A stretch of DNA of 64,000 nucleotides from CAYPNF01 sp964411985. Its GTDB lineage: Bacteria > Verrucomicrobiota > Verrucomicrobiia > Limisphaerales > J093. The position numbers and the translations under genes are program-made. The stretch covers positions 1 through 64,000 of the forward strand of contig CAYPNF010000031.1 in NCBI GenBank assembly GCA_964411985.1, in the 5' to 3' direction. This document shows, in pieces, positions 1-10,281 of the stretch; the stretch's first letter is position 1; the number at the start of each line of letters is the position of its first letter. The notes under the pieces are model-generated. The model ran no database searches. It was not told the origin of the DNA and saw only the letters and a program-made list of their open reading frames with translations.

Positions 1-2982
1 ACGGGACAGCACCATGGCGGGTTCACCTTGCGCATCACCCAGGTCCGGGAAAACCTGTTGTTGACGGAGACCAAGCAGATCAACGTGCCATGGTCGAACA
101 AAGAACTCCTCCTCAGCTGGGAGCACTTCACCTCCAAGCTGACACCTGACCAGCAGGAAACGTGGTCCCTGGTCATCCGACCCAACCTCACGAACGCCGT
201 CGCCGCTGGCAAGGCCGCCCCCCAACTCACCTCTGCGGTCGAATTGGTGGCCACTTTGTATGACGCGTCCCTGGATGCCTTTCTGCCCCATTCCTGGCCT
301 GGTTCCTTCGGCTTCTTCTACCGCGACACGGCCATGCGCCAGGTCAATGCCGCCAATCGAGCGTCACGGTTCATGGTCTCATTTGACGATGACACGACAC
401 CTCAGGAGGCAGTCGAGTGGAATTACCGACGGTTCCCTGGTGAGCTGGGACCCGTTAGCGATTCCTTCGTGGGAATCGCCCCGATGGCGAAGGGGATCAG
501 GCCCATGATGGCCGCTGCCCCCCAGAAGTTGGGTCTAGCGGAGGCGGCGGGGGGTGTTGGTGGGGCCCGGATGATGATGCGTAGCGCAGCCGCACCTGCT
601 CAGGCCTCGATGAGCATGGATTCAGCAGCGGGAGGGCAAGAGGAGAAGCCCACCCCCACCGCCGACATCAAGCCCGCGCTGAGGAAAAACCTCCAGGAGA
701 CGGCCTTCTTCTACCCCCAACTCCTGGCTGATTCCAACGGGGTCATCCGAATGCAGTTTACCATGCCCGAAGCGCTCACCGAGTGGAAGTTTCTCGGGTT
801 CGCCCATGACAAGGAATGCCGAAGCGGTTTGCTTTCCGGAAAGGCGACCACCTCCCGCGATCTCATGGTGCAGCCCAATCCGCCCCGTTTCCTGCGCGAG
901 GGCGACGTATTGGAGTTCACCGTTAAGATCTCCAACCAAGGGACTGAGCCCCTGAAGGCAAAAACAACTCTCCACTTCGTTGACCCAGTCACCCAGCAGA
1001 ACCTCGATGTGGCCCTGCGGTTGGAACGTGCAGAGCAGACGATTCAACTCGCCCCCAAGTCCTCCCAATCGCTTGCCTGGAAACTCACGGTCCCCGACGG
1101 TCTAACTGCGCTCGCCTATCAGGCGTCGGCCTCGTCGGACAAAGTCGCCGACGGCGAGGAAGGAATGTTTCCTGTGCTCCCGCGCCGGATCCTGGTGCGT
1201 GAGTCCATTCCGCTCGCCATCCGGGGGCCTGGAAAAGAGACGCGGGTATTCGAGCGGCTTGCCCAATCTCAGCCGTCCGCCTCGCTCCAGCACCAAAGCC
1301 TGACCCTCCAGATGGTCTCCAACCCCGCCTGGTATGCGGTCATGGCCCTGCCCTACCTGATGGAATTCCCGCACGCGTGCTCCGAACAGACCTTCAACCG
1401 CCTGTACGCGAATGCGCTCGCCCGGCATATCGCGAAGTCGGACCCCATCATCCGCCGCGTCTTCGACCAGTGGCGTGGCACGCCAGCCCTGGACAGCCCC
1501 TTGGAGAAGAACCAGGACCTCAAGAGTGTCCTCTTGGAAGAGACGCCCTGGTGGCGGCAGGCCCAAAAGGAGAGCGAGGCCCGTCGCAACGTAGGCGTGT
1601 TGTTCGAGGAGAACCGGATGAATTCCGAAACCGACCGCGCCCTGGATCAACTAGCCAAACTGCAATTGCCCGAAGGAGCCTGGCCCTGGTTCCCCGGTGG
1701 ACGCGCGAACGACTACATCACGCTGTACATCACCTCCGGATTTGGACGGCTCCGGCACCTGGGAGTTCAAATCAATGTAGGCCCCGCCCTCAGGGCCATA
1801 GACTATCTGGATGGATGGGTCCTGCAGTCCTATCAAGAGATCCTGCGTCGCAAGACAACGGAAGAGAACCATCTCACCCCTTCCATCGCTCTTTACATCT
1901 ATGCCCGGAGCCTGTTCCTCAAGGACCGCCCGATTCCGCCTGCTTCCAAGGTCGCGATCGACTATTTCGTGCGACAAGCCCGATCGAATTGGCTGAAGCT
2001 GGGGAGTCGCCAGGCACAGGCTCACGTCGCACTCGGACTGTGGCGCTGGAACGATCAGGAAACACCCCCCGCCATCCTGGCTTCCCTGAAAGAACGCTCG
2101 GTGACCGATCCAGAGCTGGGCCGTTTCTGGCGCGATACCGAAGCGGGTTGGTGGTGGTATGACGCACCCATTGAAACTCAGGCGATGATGATCGAGGCTT
2201 TCCAGGAAATAGCCAAGGATCCGATAGCGGAGGAGTGCAAGGTCTGGCTCTTGAAGCAGAAGCAGACCCAGGACTGGAAGACCACTAAAGCTACGGCCGA
2301 CGCCGTGTACGCCCTGATCCTTCGCGGCACAAGCGGTTTGGCCGACAGCACCCCTGTCCAGGTCACGCTGGGTGGAATCCCCATCAAGCCGGAAACGACG
2401 GAAGCTGGGACCGGGTTCTTCGAAAAGCGATTCGGCCCCGGAGAGATCAAGCCGAGCCTGGGCCAGGTGGTGCTGGAGAAGCCCACCGAGGGTGTCGCAT
2501 GGGGTGGCCTGCATTGGCAGTACTTCGAGGACATGGAAAACGTCAAGACTCACGAAGCAACCCCTCTCAAGCTGACCAAACGCCTGTTCCTCCGCAAGAA
2601 CACGAATCGGGGCCCTGTCCTCACGGAAGCGCGGGGCAGACTTCACCCGGGTGACGAACTCGTGGTTCGCCTGGAACTCCGTACCGATCGGGACATGGAG
2701 TACGTGCATCTCAAAGACCAGCGGGGATCAGGCACCGAACCGTCCAACGTCTTGTCCGGGTACCGTTACCAGGACGGGCTCGGTTACTACGAATCCACGC
2801 GCGATGCCGCCTCCCACTTCTTCATCGATTACCTGCGCAAGGGTACCTATGTATTTGAATACGCGGTCCGGGTGGTGCATCGGGGGCGCTACCAGACGGG
2901 AATGGCGCAGATCCAATGCATGTATGCTCCTGAGTTTTCCTCCCATTCAGAGAGTGTCGCGCTGGAAGTGGTTGCGGAGTAG
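1..2982 (+). CDS. Alpha-2-macroglobulin family protein, C-terminal part (5' end outside window)
   Basis: The frame is open from base 1, so the gene begins upstream; about 993 residues are present out of the 1500 or more usual for bacterial alpha-2-macroglobulins. These are periplasmic, usually lipid-anchored proteins that trap proteases through a reactive thioester. Visible here, numbering from the TTG at base 28: an Ala/Gly/Met-rich low-complexity stretch (about 160-215) in the place of the bait region, the conserved ETAFFYPQLL segment after it (about 223), the PRFLREGD motif, and the thioester motif CSEQ at 451-454 (bases 1378-1389), the family's C-x-E-Q. The alpha/alpha-toroid thioester domain follows, with a beta-rich receptor-binding-like end. 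No penicillin-binding protein 1C gene is seen downstream. Family assignment is firm; physiological partner is unknown. Confidence 0.9.
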   Translation, partial: TGQHHGGFTLRITQVRENLLLTETKQINVPWSNKELLLSWEHFTSKLTPDQQETWSLVIRPNLTNAVAAGKAAPQLTSAVELVATLYDASLDAFLPHSWPGSFGFFYRDTAMRQVNAANRASRFMVSFDDDTTPQEAVEWNYRRFPGELGPVSDSFVGIAPMAKGIRPMMAAAPQKLGLAEAAGGVGGARMMMRSAAAPAQASMSMDSAAGGQEEKPTPTADIKPALRKNLQETAFFYPQLLADSNGVIRMQFTMPEALTEWKFLGFAHDKECRSGLLSGKATTSRDLMVQPNPPRFLREGDVLEFTVKISNQGTEPLKAKTTLHFVDPVTQQNLDVALRLERAEQTIQLAPKSSQSLAWKLTVPDGLTALAYQASASSDKVADGEEGMFPVLPRRILVRESIPLAIRGPGKETRVFERLAQSQPSASLQHQSLTLQMVSNPAWYAVMALPYLMEFPHACSEQTFNRLYANALARHIAKSDPIIRRVFDQWRGTPALDSPLEKNQDLKSVLLEETPWWRQAQKESEARRNVGVLFEENRMNSETDRALDQLAKLQLPEGAWPWFPGGRANDYITLYITSGFGRLRHLGVQINVGPALRAIDYLDGWVLQSYQEILRRKTTEENHLTPSIALYIYARSLFLKDRPIPPASKVAIDYFVRQARSNWLKLGSRQAQAHVALGLWRWNDQETPPAILASLKERSVTDPELGRFWRDTEAGWWWYDAPIETQAMMIEAFQEIAKDPIAEECKVWLLKQKQTQDWKTTKATADAVYALILRGTSGLADSTPVQVTLGGIPIKPETTEAGTGFFEKRFGPGEIKPSLGQVVLEKPTEGVAWGGLHWQYFEDMENVKTHEATPLKLTKRLFLRKNTNRGPVLTEARGRLHPGDELVVRLELRTDRDMEYVHLKDQRGSGTEPSNVLSGYRYQDGLGYYESTRDAASHFFIDYLRKGTYVFEYAVRVVHRGRYQTGMAQIQCMYAPEFSSHSESVALEVVAE

Positions 2983-3051
2983 GTCCTACCGGGAGTCATA
3001 GCGAAGAACAGCGCTCTTGCGTACGAACGGCCACATCGTCATCCTACCTCC

Positions 3052-3282
3052 ATGAAGAACCGAGCAGAAGCGGCATCAACACCCGGTAAGTTAGTCACGT
3101 TCCAGAAGGGCCAGGTCTGGAGGGTCGGCGATCTGAACCTGATGGTCAGTTCCGTGGGTAAGAACCTGGTGCACTTCAAGAGATACCGAACGCAGCCCAG
3201 AGGTGTCCAAACCGAGCTGATTTCAAAATCCGACTTGCAGAAGCACTTGGAAACCAGCGAAGCCGTTCTCATTTCGGCATAG
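3052..3282 (+). CDS. Small conserved-looking hypothetical protein (76 aa)
   Basis: This short protein has no signal peptide or membrane segment. It carries a compact beta-rich core, FQKGQVWRVGDLNLMV, followed by GKNLVHFKRYR and a C-terminal helix. I do not recognise a named family; the K-G-Q-V-W start is reminiscent of small unannotated proteins that I believe occur in several copies in Verrucomicrobiota genomes, but this is from memory. It lies 69 bases after the macroglobulin gene and convergent to the histidine kinase gene. Basic residues and its size would fit a small RNA- or protein-binding role, which is only a guess. Confidence 0.55.
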   Translation: MKNRAEAASTPGKLVTFQKGQVWRVGDLNLMVSSVGKNLVHFKRYRTQPRGVQTELISKSDLQKHLETSEAVLISA

Positions 3283-3348
3283 TCCATGACGCCCACCCGT
3301 CGGTCTCTTTCCTTTCACGGGAGGGATGGGCCCATCAGGGATCGATCG

Positions 3349-6204
3349 CTACCGACCATCCAGGCAGTCGCGTACCACCGGCAGAAGTCGCTCATCCGGA
3401 CATGGCTTGGGCAGAAAAGTCACCGAAGCATCAGGTGAGGCGGTCAGGCCTTCCAGATCACTGCTGTAACCGCTAAAGACAATCACCTTCAGCGAGGGTC
3501 GCTCCTGCCGCAAGGCTTTCGCCAGTTCCAACCCGCTCATCCCCTGGCCCATCACCATGTCCGTGAACAAAAGGTGGACTTCGTTCCGGTGCTGACTCCA
3601 AATCTGGAGCGCCTCCTGCCCGTTGGCCGCGTAGAGCGTGCGGTACCCCTCCTGCGCCAGCAAATTTCCTAGCAAATTGCGCACAGATGGCTCGTCCTCA
3701 ACGATCAGGATCGTCTCGCCCCCTCTTGGACTCGCCTCTTTTCGGACGGAAGCCACTTCCGCAGCCGGCGACGGCGGCAGCACCGGCAGATACACCCGAA
3801 AGACGCTGCCAGAACCGACCTGGCTCTCAACCTCCACCCATCCGCGATGCTGGTGGATGATGCCGTAAACGGTAGACAAACCCAGACCGGTGCCTTGCCC
3901 GACGTCTTTGGTGGAGAAGAAAGGTTCAAAAATCCTCTTCAGCGTCTCCGCGTCCATTCCACGTCCCGTGTCACAGACGCTCAAACAGGCGAAGAGCCCT
4001 GGTCGGGAGGACTCACTCTTCCTCGCACGTGCTTCATCCAAATGTTCCTTGCCAAGGGCGATCGTGAGAAGTCCCCCATCCGGCATCGCATCCCGTGCAT
4101 TGAGGCAAAGATTCATCAATGCTTGCTGGAGCATCCCACGGTCCGCCTGGACCATCACCGGATCGGGTGCAACGACAAACTCGAGCCGAATCCTCTCCCC
4201 CACCAGGTGCCGAAGCGTTCGACAAAGATCCCCTAACCATTGATTGAGATCCAGCGCCTTAGGCTGCATCAGGGAGCGCCGGCTAAAAGCGAGAAGCTGC
4301 CGGACCAGATCGGCCGCACGCTCAAAGAGGGCCTGAATATCCTCAATGCACTGCAGGCGGTCATCGGGAGCGGGGTTCCTTTTCAATAAGCTGAGGTTCA
4401 TCATCCCTGCAGCGAGAATGTTGTTAAACTCGTGAGCCATGCCTCCCGCCAGATGGCCGATTCCTTCCATTTTCTGGTTCTGCCGAGCCACCTCCTCCAA
4501 CTGCCGACGGCGGGTGATATCCCGAATGCTGGATCGATGGCCCTGTGGGACGCCATTCAGATCAGGGATCGACTGCCAGGAAAGCGAAACCCAGCGCACG
4601 GTTCCGTTCTTGCAGGCGATTCGAAATTCCACCGCTTCTCCGCGTGTTCCCGTCTTGGGTTTTCCATACTGCCGCAGGTAGGCTGCGCGGTCTTCCGCGA
4701 GTACAAGGGGAAGAGGGAAATCCCCCATTGAAAGACACTCTTCAACGGAATAACCGGTAATCCGTTGCACCGCAGGGTTCACCCAAACCAGTTTGCCATC
4801 TGGGCCGAACCACATCTCCCAATCCACGGTATAGTCCGCAATCACCCGGAACTTCCGCTCACTTTCCTGAAGCGCTTCTTCCGCGCGCTTGCGCGTGACG
4901 ATGTCCACTACTTCGTCTGCAAAACCCTGCACCAGTTCCACATCTTCCTGCCGGTAGTCCGAAGCTTTGTTGCCGACTCCCAAAATGGCCACCACTGACC
5001 CGTCACGGATCACGGGCACCACCAACTCGCGGATCACCGCCGCATGACCTGGTGGCAGCCCTTTCTTGTGCTCCAAGTGGGCGTAGTCGTTGTGGACGAC
5101 GGGCTTCTTTTCTCGAAGACAATCCACCCAAACGCCCGCCTGGCTGACAGGATAGTGCTTCCCAGCCCCTTCTGCGGTGCACATGTTCCGGAGGGTATTG
5201 TGGGACCACGTCTGCAGGAGGAGGTTCTCCTGGTCTGGATCCACGAAATGGAAGAATCCGATGCAGCTCTCGGTGAGAGACTCGGCTTTGTCCAAGGTGG
5301 TTTGGAGAAAATCGTTCAGGCTGGCTTGGGCGGATAACTCAGACAACTCCAGCCTCGCCGCCATGATCGACTCCACCCGGTGCCGTGCGGTACTATCGAC
5401 AATCATCGCCAGGAAACGAGAGATTCTCTGCTGAGCATCCCGGATGACACCCACCGAGGTCTGCCCCCAAACAAGGCTTCCGTCCTTGCGAAGATACCGC
5501 TTCTCTACCCCGAACGAATCGGCAACGCCGCAGAGCAGCTTGGCCATGCCCGCCGCCGTGGCATCGTGGTCCTCCGGAGCCGTGACATCCTTGATGCTCA
5601 GGCCGTTCAATTCCCCCGGCAAGTAACCAAGAAAGCCGTAGAAGGCGGAATTCACGCGGACGAATTTGAAATCAGGCCCCACCAGAACTGCCCCCACGGG
5701 GGCTTCATCGAAGGTGCGCTGAAGGAGCGCTTCGCTCTCCTGAGCCGCTTTCGCGAGAGACACGCGCGCCGTGGCGTCCACTAAAGTGAACACAAGGCTT
5801 TCCACCGCACCCGTCGGCCCCTTCACAGGATAGAGACTCCAGTCCCAGTAGGTAACCCCGCGCTCAGGTTGGTCGGGGAACACGAATGGCTTTGCGACAG
5901 TAAAATAGGGTGTGCCCGAATCGATGACTTGCTGGAAGATCGCCTGGTTCTCCTCATGAGGATAGAGATCAAAGTGGTTCTTCCCCAGAAAAAAGCCTCG
6001 CGGCCGACCGCAGGCGTCAGCATAGGCCTGATTCACCCAAACAAACCGAAACTTTGTGTCCAGGGAGACCGCCTTGATGTAGGTGTGCTCTAAGATGGAC
6101 TCCAAGAGCCGGCTCAAATTGGCGGGAACCATCTGATCGACTGCAAACCCTTCCGGGTCAGGCGGAGTGCTGGCTGATTCTCGAGGTTTCTGAAGCTCAC
6201 TCAT
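3349..6204 (-). CDS. Hybrid sensor histidine kinase (PAS-PAS-GAF-PAS-HisKA-HATPase-REC)
   Basis: A 951-residue two-component sensor with no membrane segment, so it probably senses cytoplasmic signals. Domains in order: PAS (about 27-150), PAS (about 165-280), a GAF of the type with MCTAEGAGKHYP (about 290-445), PAS (about 455-575), dimerisation/phosphoacceptor helix with GGMAHEFNN (His591), ATPase with N box NLCLNARDAMP, G1 DTGRGMD, F box FEPFFSTK and G2 GQGTGLGLS, then a receiver domain with acidic pocket VEDE, phosphoacceptor Asp882 in LLFTDMVMG and Lys in FLPKP. The start overlaps the stop of the upstream secreted-protein gene by 8 bases, so the two are probably translationally coupled. 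No DNA-binding response regulator lies next to it; the receiver may pass phosphate on through a phosphotransfer protein elsewhere. Confidence 0.92.
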   Translation of the reverse strand: MSELQKPRESASTPPDPEGFAVDQMVPANLSRLLESILEHTYIKAVSLDTKFRFVWVNQAYADACGRPRGFFLGKNHFDLYPHEENQAIFQQVIDSGTPYFTVAKPFVFPDQPERGVTYWDWSLYPVKGPTGAVESLVFTLVDATARVSLAKAAQESEALLQRTFDEAPVGAVLVGPDFKFVRVNSAFYGFLGYLPGELNGLSIKDVTAPEDHDATAAGMAKLLCGVADSFGVEKRYLRKDGSLVWGQTSVGVIRDAQQRISRFLAMIVDSTARHRVESIMAARLELSELSAQASLNDFLQTTLDKAESLTESCIGFFHFVDPDQENLLLQTWSHNTLRNMCTAEGAGKHYPVSQAGVWVDCLREKKPVVHNDYAHLEHKKGLPPGHAAVIRELVVPVIRDGSVVAILGVGNKASDYRQEDVELVQGFADEVVDIVTRKRAEEALQESERKFRVIADYTVDWEMWFGPDGKLVWVNPAVQRITGYSVEECLSMGDFPLPLVLAEDRAAYLRQYGKPKTGTRGEAVEFRIACKNGTVRWVSLSWQSIPDLNGVPQGHRSSIRDITRRRQLEEVARQNQKMEGIGHLAGGMAHEFNNILAAGMMNLSLLKRNPAPDDRLQCIEDIQALFERAADLVRQLLAFSRRSLMQPKALDLNQWLGDLCRTLRHLVGERIRLEFVVAPDPVMVQADRGMLQQALMNLCLNARDAMPDGGLLTIALGKEHLDEARARKSESSRPGLFACLSVCDTGRGMDAETLKRIFEPFFSTKDVGQGTGLGLSTVYGIIHQHRGWVEVESQVGSGSVFRVYLPVLPPSPAAEVASVRKEASPRGGETILIVEDEPSVRNLLGNLLAQEGYRTLYAANGQEALQIWSQHRNEVHLLFTDMVMGQGMSGLELAKALRQERPSLKVIVFSGYSSDLEGLTASPDASVTFLPKPCPDERLLPVVRDCLDGR

Positions 6205-8809
6205 GTTGTTTCCTCTCCAAACCGATGGCGGAAGGTAAGTGTCTCACCCGGTAAAACCAAGTCAGGCCATCGCTCGACCCATCCGTAAAACTCAAAGAAC
6301 CACCGTCGCCGACCAGACTGACGAGCGGCGACCAGTCCAAAGCCAAGAGTGAGGAACACCGTTCCAGGGTGTAGGTGCGCCCTACAACGCTACTCCAAGT
6401 CAGTTTCAGGGCCTGTGGCTCCAACTCGATCTGCAAAACAGGCTGGGGCGGAGGCGGGAGTTGGACAGTGGTTGAGCCAATCCGACTGCGCCCTTCCAAT
6501 GTAGTTTCATAGACCGCCAGGAAACCATGACGATCATCCGAGGCTGCTCGAACCCTGGATTGATCGAGAACGTTGGTGTTCAAGGGTAACCTCGCGCCTA
6601 CCGGGACCCCATCCAAACCTAGTAATTGGCCGTACACGTTGAACCCCACCTGTCCCTGGGTGCGATACTCGTCCCAGACCGCCAACGCCCACTCAGGGCC
6701 CAAAGCCAGGGCGGGGTAGAAAGACGAGGAAGGAGTCGTTGCTACACCGGTTCCGTCGGCAGGTTGCACCATTCGGTCCAGCCCGATCTTCGCCGAATAC
6801 ACGTCCACCCCACTCTCCTCACCGTCTCTTTCATCCCACCACAATGCAAGGAATCCAGCGGGTAGGCCAGCGACAGTAGGCAGATGCTGATTGTCCGCAG
6901 CCATGGAAAGCGGGAATTCAGGCGGAGCGTCCACAGTATCCCGCTGTTCCAGAAGTCTGCCGTAAATATTGATGCCCGAGCTGAGGAAGTCCCGACCATC
7001 TTGCCAGGCAACCAACCACCGTGGACCGCTTGAGGCGACACTTGGGCTGACGTGACCACTGCCCCCGAGTGCGATCGGGATCCCCCCGGGATGGGTGGAC
7101 TTTCCGCCGCTGTCCACCCAGGTGCCGTAAATCCCGAGTTGGTCGGAGCCAGCTTCGTTCATGTGGGTCCAAACGATCATCCAACCCTCCGCGCCACCTG
7201 CCACTGCAGGATCATACTGTTGACCCACGGCACCACAGACCAGGAAGCCGCCTTGATCCAAAACCTGTCCCGCCGAGTTCACCCTGGCACCGTAGATATC
7301 AGAACCGGTCTCTGGGTTCCGTCCGTCGGTCCACGTTACCAGAAAATCCTCGCCGTGGACGGCCACGGCGGGTCTGGACTGATCACGAGGGGCGGAGCAG
7401 ACAGGAAATGCCCATCGATCCATCGGGGCACCGTCCAGGGCCACACGAACACCGTAGATATTCGCTCCTGAAACGGACCGATCTCGGTCGTCCTGCCAGA
7501 CCACGAGGTAGTGGCTCCCATTGCAGGCGACCGCGGGCGACGTCTCCGCATTGGGCTCACCACTCAGGAGGAACGGAAACGCCGTACCCGCTTGGAAGCT
7601 CTGAACGGTGAAGCGACTGGCCCAGACATCGGACTGGGAGAGAGCTCCGTGTGTCCCAACACAGAGAATCGTGTCTCCTTGGTTCCCGGTCGCCTGGAAC
7701 AGATTCAGGCCAAGGTTCGTATTCAGAAGACTCAGGATGGGGTACACTCCGTCGTCCAACCCCAGCACCGTTCCCCATGTCACCGCCTGCAAATCGGCTG
7801 GAACGGACTCGGTCCAGAGCAAGAGTCCATAGGTGCCTGTGCCCACAACATTGAGATTTGTGATCCCTGAATGGGTGAGAGGAATCCGCGCAACTCCGAA
7901 CAGATCAGGCCCGTTTTCCTCAAGAAAAGCAGCGCGCAGCTCCACTCCTCCTGGCCCACCCGCATCCGCCCAACTGAGGAGTAGACGGTTTTGGGTCCTG
8001 CCCAAGGCAGGAACTGCGGAAGGAGCGGCCGTTGCGGTGACAAGCAAAGGAACGGCTGGTGAAAGCGGCGCATGGGTAGAGACTTGTGCCACCCAAAGAT
8101 CGGTCCCGGATTGCCAGACAACCGCGAATCGGTCACCCACAGCAGCCACTGCCACGCCCGCGTCAGAAGCTAGTCTTGTTTCCAAAGTCCACGGCACAGG
8201 ATCCAAGACTTGTCCATCGGCACTCAGTCGCGCAAACGAAAGCGTGTTCGTCCCCTCCCCTCCCGCCTGCCGCCAAGCACAAAGTGCTGTCCCTGCATCG
8301 GCCGCGACCAAAGGCGAGACCTGATCCTGAGGATCCTGGTTGACCACGATTCCCTCCGGATCCAGCACCCATCCCTCCACCGTGACTCGTGCACAATAGA
8401 CATCCAAACCCGATACCAACGCGTTGCGGTCGTCGGACCACACGACCACGTAGCGTTCACCATCATAGGCCACGGAGGGGGCATACTGGCCGCTATAAGC
8501 GACACAAACAGGAAAACCGTAGGGGTCGAGGTTCTCCCCCTGTTGTGAAATCCTGGAGGCCATGAGAAACGGTGTCCCGTCTCCCTTCCTATAGTCCTCC
8601 CAAACCGCAAGGGAAACGGTTCCACCGGTAACTACAACCGGATGCCCTTGCTCAGTACTGGCAGCAAGCCGGACAGGAAGGTCCGTGAGCGAAGGCGGCC
8701 CTATCTGAGGCACCACCGGCTCCGGGTCCGAAGCTTGAGCAAGCAGGAGCCCTCCCAGCAAAATGAAAGCCAGCCAGGGCGGCCGCAAAGCACTGGAGGC
8801 GCGAGGCAT
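6197..8809 (-). CDS. Secreted repeat protein of beta-propeller type, unknown function
   Basis: An 870-residue exported protein. The signal peptide is clear (MPRASSALRPPW, hydrophobic stretch, cleavage near AQA-SDPEP). I start at the ATG at 8809: a TTG 48 bases upstream and an ATG at 8821 are also in frame, but AGAGGA sits 12 bases before 8809 and only 1 base before 8821. The body is built of about a dozen repeats of roughly 60 residues with the pattern V-x-W-x-D-D-R ... D-I-Y-G-x-R-V ... G-x-x-L-D-x-x-G-F, as expected of propeller blades. The C-terminal 65 residues form the W...FYRV module seen in other secreted proteins of this window. It is cotranscribed with and overlaps the hybrid kinase gene. 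Confidence 0.8.
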   Translation of the reverse strand: MPRASSALRPPWLAFILLGGLLLAQASDPEPVVPQIGPPSLTDLPVRLAASTEQGHPVVVTGGTVSLAVWEDYRKGDGTPFLMASRISQQGENLDPYGFPVCVAYSGQYAPSVAYDGERYVVVWSDDRNALVSGLDVYCARVTVEGWVLDPEGIVVNQDPQDQVSPLVAADAGTALCAWRQAGGEGTNTLSFARLSADGQVLDPVPWTLETRLASDAGVAVAAVGDRFAVVWQSGTDLWVAQVSTHAPLSPAVPLLVTATAAPSAVPALGRTQNRLLLSWADAGGPGGVELRAAFLEENGPDLFGVARIPLTHSGITNLNVVGTGTYGLLLWTESVPADLQAVTWGTVLGLDDGVYPILSLLNTNLGLNLFQATGNQGDTILCVGTHGALSQSDVWASRFTVQSFQAGTAFPFLLSGEPNAETSPAVACNGSHYLVVWQDDRDRSVSGANIYGVRVALDGAPMDRWAFPVCSAPRDQSRPAVAVHGEDFLVTWTDGRNPETGSDIYGARVNSAGQVLDQGGFLVCGAVGQQYDPAVAGGAEGWMIVWTHMNEAGSDQLGIYGTWVDSGGKSTHPGGIPIALGGSGHVSPSVASSGPRWLVAWQDGRDFLSSGINIYGRLLEQRDTVDAPPEFPLSMAADNQHLPTVAGLPAGFLALWWDERDGEESGVDVYSAKIGLDRMVQPADGTGVATTPSSSFYPALALGPEWALAVWDEYRTQGQVGFNVYGQLLGLDGVPVGARLPLNTNVLDQSRVRAASDDRHGFLAVYETTLEGRSRIGSTTVQLPPPPQPVLQIELEPQALKLTWSSVVGRTYTLERCSSLLALDWSPLVSLVGDGGSLSFTDGSSDGLTWFYRVRHLPSAIGLERKQHE

Positions 8810-8946
8810 ACGCTGCAGCATTCCTCTTGGCGATTTCCAGGTCAAGCCGAATGCCAATTCGGGTGTTTCTATGTCAGGGAGAATCCAGGATCTTCTATTG
8901 CCAAGCCAGCAAAGTTCGGGGTAAAACGTGAGCAGCGCTTCGGATC

Positions 8947-10281
8947 ATGCGCACGCTTTACAACGTACTTTTCACGGTCTTTTTTTGCCTGAGCGCGCCG
9001 TTCTACTTCTTGAAGATGTGGCGGCGTGGCGGATGGCTTCAGGACTTTGGCCAGCGATTCGGCCGGTATGGCACCCGCGTGAAGCAGGCCGTGACGAACC
9101 GCCACACGCTCTGGCTGCACGCCGTCAGCGTCGGGGAAGTCAACCTTTGCACTCAGCTCATCCGCGCCTTGGAACCTCGAGTGCCCAACGTGAAAATGTT
9201 GGTGTCCACCACGACTTCTACCGGCATGGGGGAACTCAAGAAACGGCTTCCTAATCACATCGAGAAGCTCTACTACCCCATCGATCGCCGTCCCTGGGTG
9301 TCCAAAGCCTTCGCCGTCCTCCATCCGGAAGCAGTCATCCTGGTGGAGGCAGAGATCTGGCCCAACTTTCTCTGGAAAGCTCGTGACCGGAGGGTCCCTG
9401 TCTTTTTGGTCAACGCGCGTCTCTCCGAAAGGTCGTTCCGAGGCTATCGTATCCTCAAATTTCTCTTCGCACCTTTGTTCGCCTCCCTTGCCGGGGTCGG
9501 CGCCCAAAACCAGGCAGATGCGCAGCGTTTGCTGGAACTGGGATGTCGTCCTGAGGCCGTGGAGATCGTTGGCAGCTTGAAGTTCGATGCCGCCAAGGTG
9601 GATGAACGGCGCCTGCTGGATGTGCCTGCGATGCTGAAGCAACTCGGAGTTCCTGAAGACGCGCACCTGCTCGTAGCAGGAAGCACGCATGCCGGAGAAG
9701 AGGCGCTGCTGGCGGACGTTTATCTCCGATTGAAGAAGCGTTTCCCCAAACTCTTCCTCGTACTCGTCCCCAGGCACTTCGAACGTGGCCGCGAGGTCGG
9801 CCGCGCCTTGGAAGCCAAAGGCGTGAAATTCATTTACCGCAGCGAAGTCACCGCAACCACTTCGCTTCAGCCCGGTGCCATCGAATGCCTGCTGGTCAAC
9901 TCGACCGGGGAGCTGAAGTACTTTTACGAGCATGCCCGAGTGATCTTCGTTGGAAAAAGCCTCTGCGGGCAGGGTGGTCAGAGCCCTATCGAGCCAGGAG
10001 CTTTAGGGAAAGCGATGGTCTTCGGCCCCAACATGCATAATTTCGCGGAAATCGCCCGCTGCTTCGTGGAGAAGAAAGGGGCGATCCAAGTAAAGAATCC
10101 AGCCGAGTTGGAGTCCGCCTTAAGCCAGCTTCTGGAATCGGATGCCCTGCGCGAGGAGACGGGCCGAAACGCGCTGGCCGTGGTGAAAGCCAACTTGGGT
10201 GCCATTGATCGCACGGTCGAAATGATCGTCAAACACTTGAAGGAGGAAGACACCTACGTCGCACCTCGCCCCCAGCTGTAA
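8947..10281 (+). CDS. waaA: 3-deoxy-D-manno-octulosonic acid (Kdo) transferase
   Basis: WaaA/KdtA transfers Kdo from CMP-Kdo to the lipid A precursor at the inner face of the cytoplasmic membrane, the first step of LPS core assembly. The 444-residue length matches the family (about 420-440). Visible are the N-terminal membrane anchor (1-23), the RFGRYG segment, LHAVSVGEVN with the presumed catalytic glutamate at residue 64, the STTTSTG nucleotide-sugar region, YYPIDRRPWV, the VEAEIWPN motif, and a GT-B C-terminal half with VAGSTHAGEE and the EPGALGKAMVFGPNM donor-binding stretch. It is divergent from the secreted repeat gene with about 137 bases between, and no other LPS gene is nearby. Its presence supports a Gram-negative, LPS-bearing cell. 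Confidence 0.95.
   Translation: MRTLYNVLFTVFFCLSAPFYFLKMWRRGGWLQDFGQRFGRYGTRVKQAVTNRHTLWLHAVSVGEVNLCTQLIRALEPRVPNVKMLVSTTTSTGMGELKKRLPNHIEKLYYPIDRRPWVSKAFAVLHPEAVILVEAEIWPNFLWKARDRRVPVFLVNARLSERSFRGYRILKFLFAPLFASLAGVGAQNQADAQRLLELGCRPEAVEIVGSLKFDAAKVDERRLLDVPAMLKQLGVPEDAHLLVAGSTHAGEEALLADVYLRLKKRFPKLFLVLVPRHFERGREVGRALEAKGVKFIYRSEVTATTSLQPGAIECLLVNSTGELKYFYEHARVIFVGKSLCGQGGQSPIEPGALGKAMVFGPNMHNFAEIARCFVEKKGAIQVKNPAELESALSQLLESDALREETGRNALAVVKANLGAIDRTVEMIVKHLKEEDTYVAPRPQL

Noticed and set aside
1651..2709. A 352-codon minus-strand frame inside the macroglobulin gene
   Set aside because: The opposite frame encodes the thioester region and its continuation; the antisense product has no family features.
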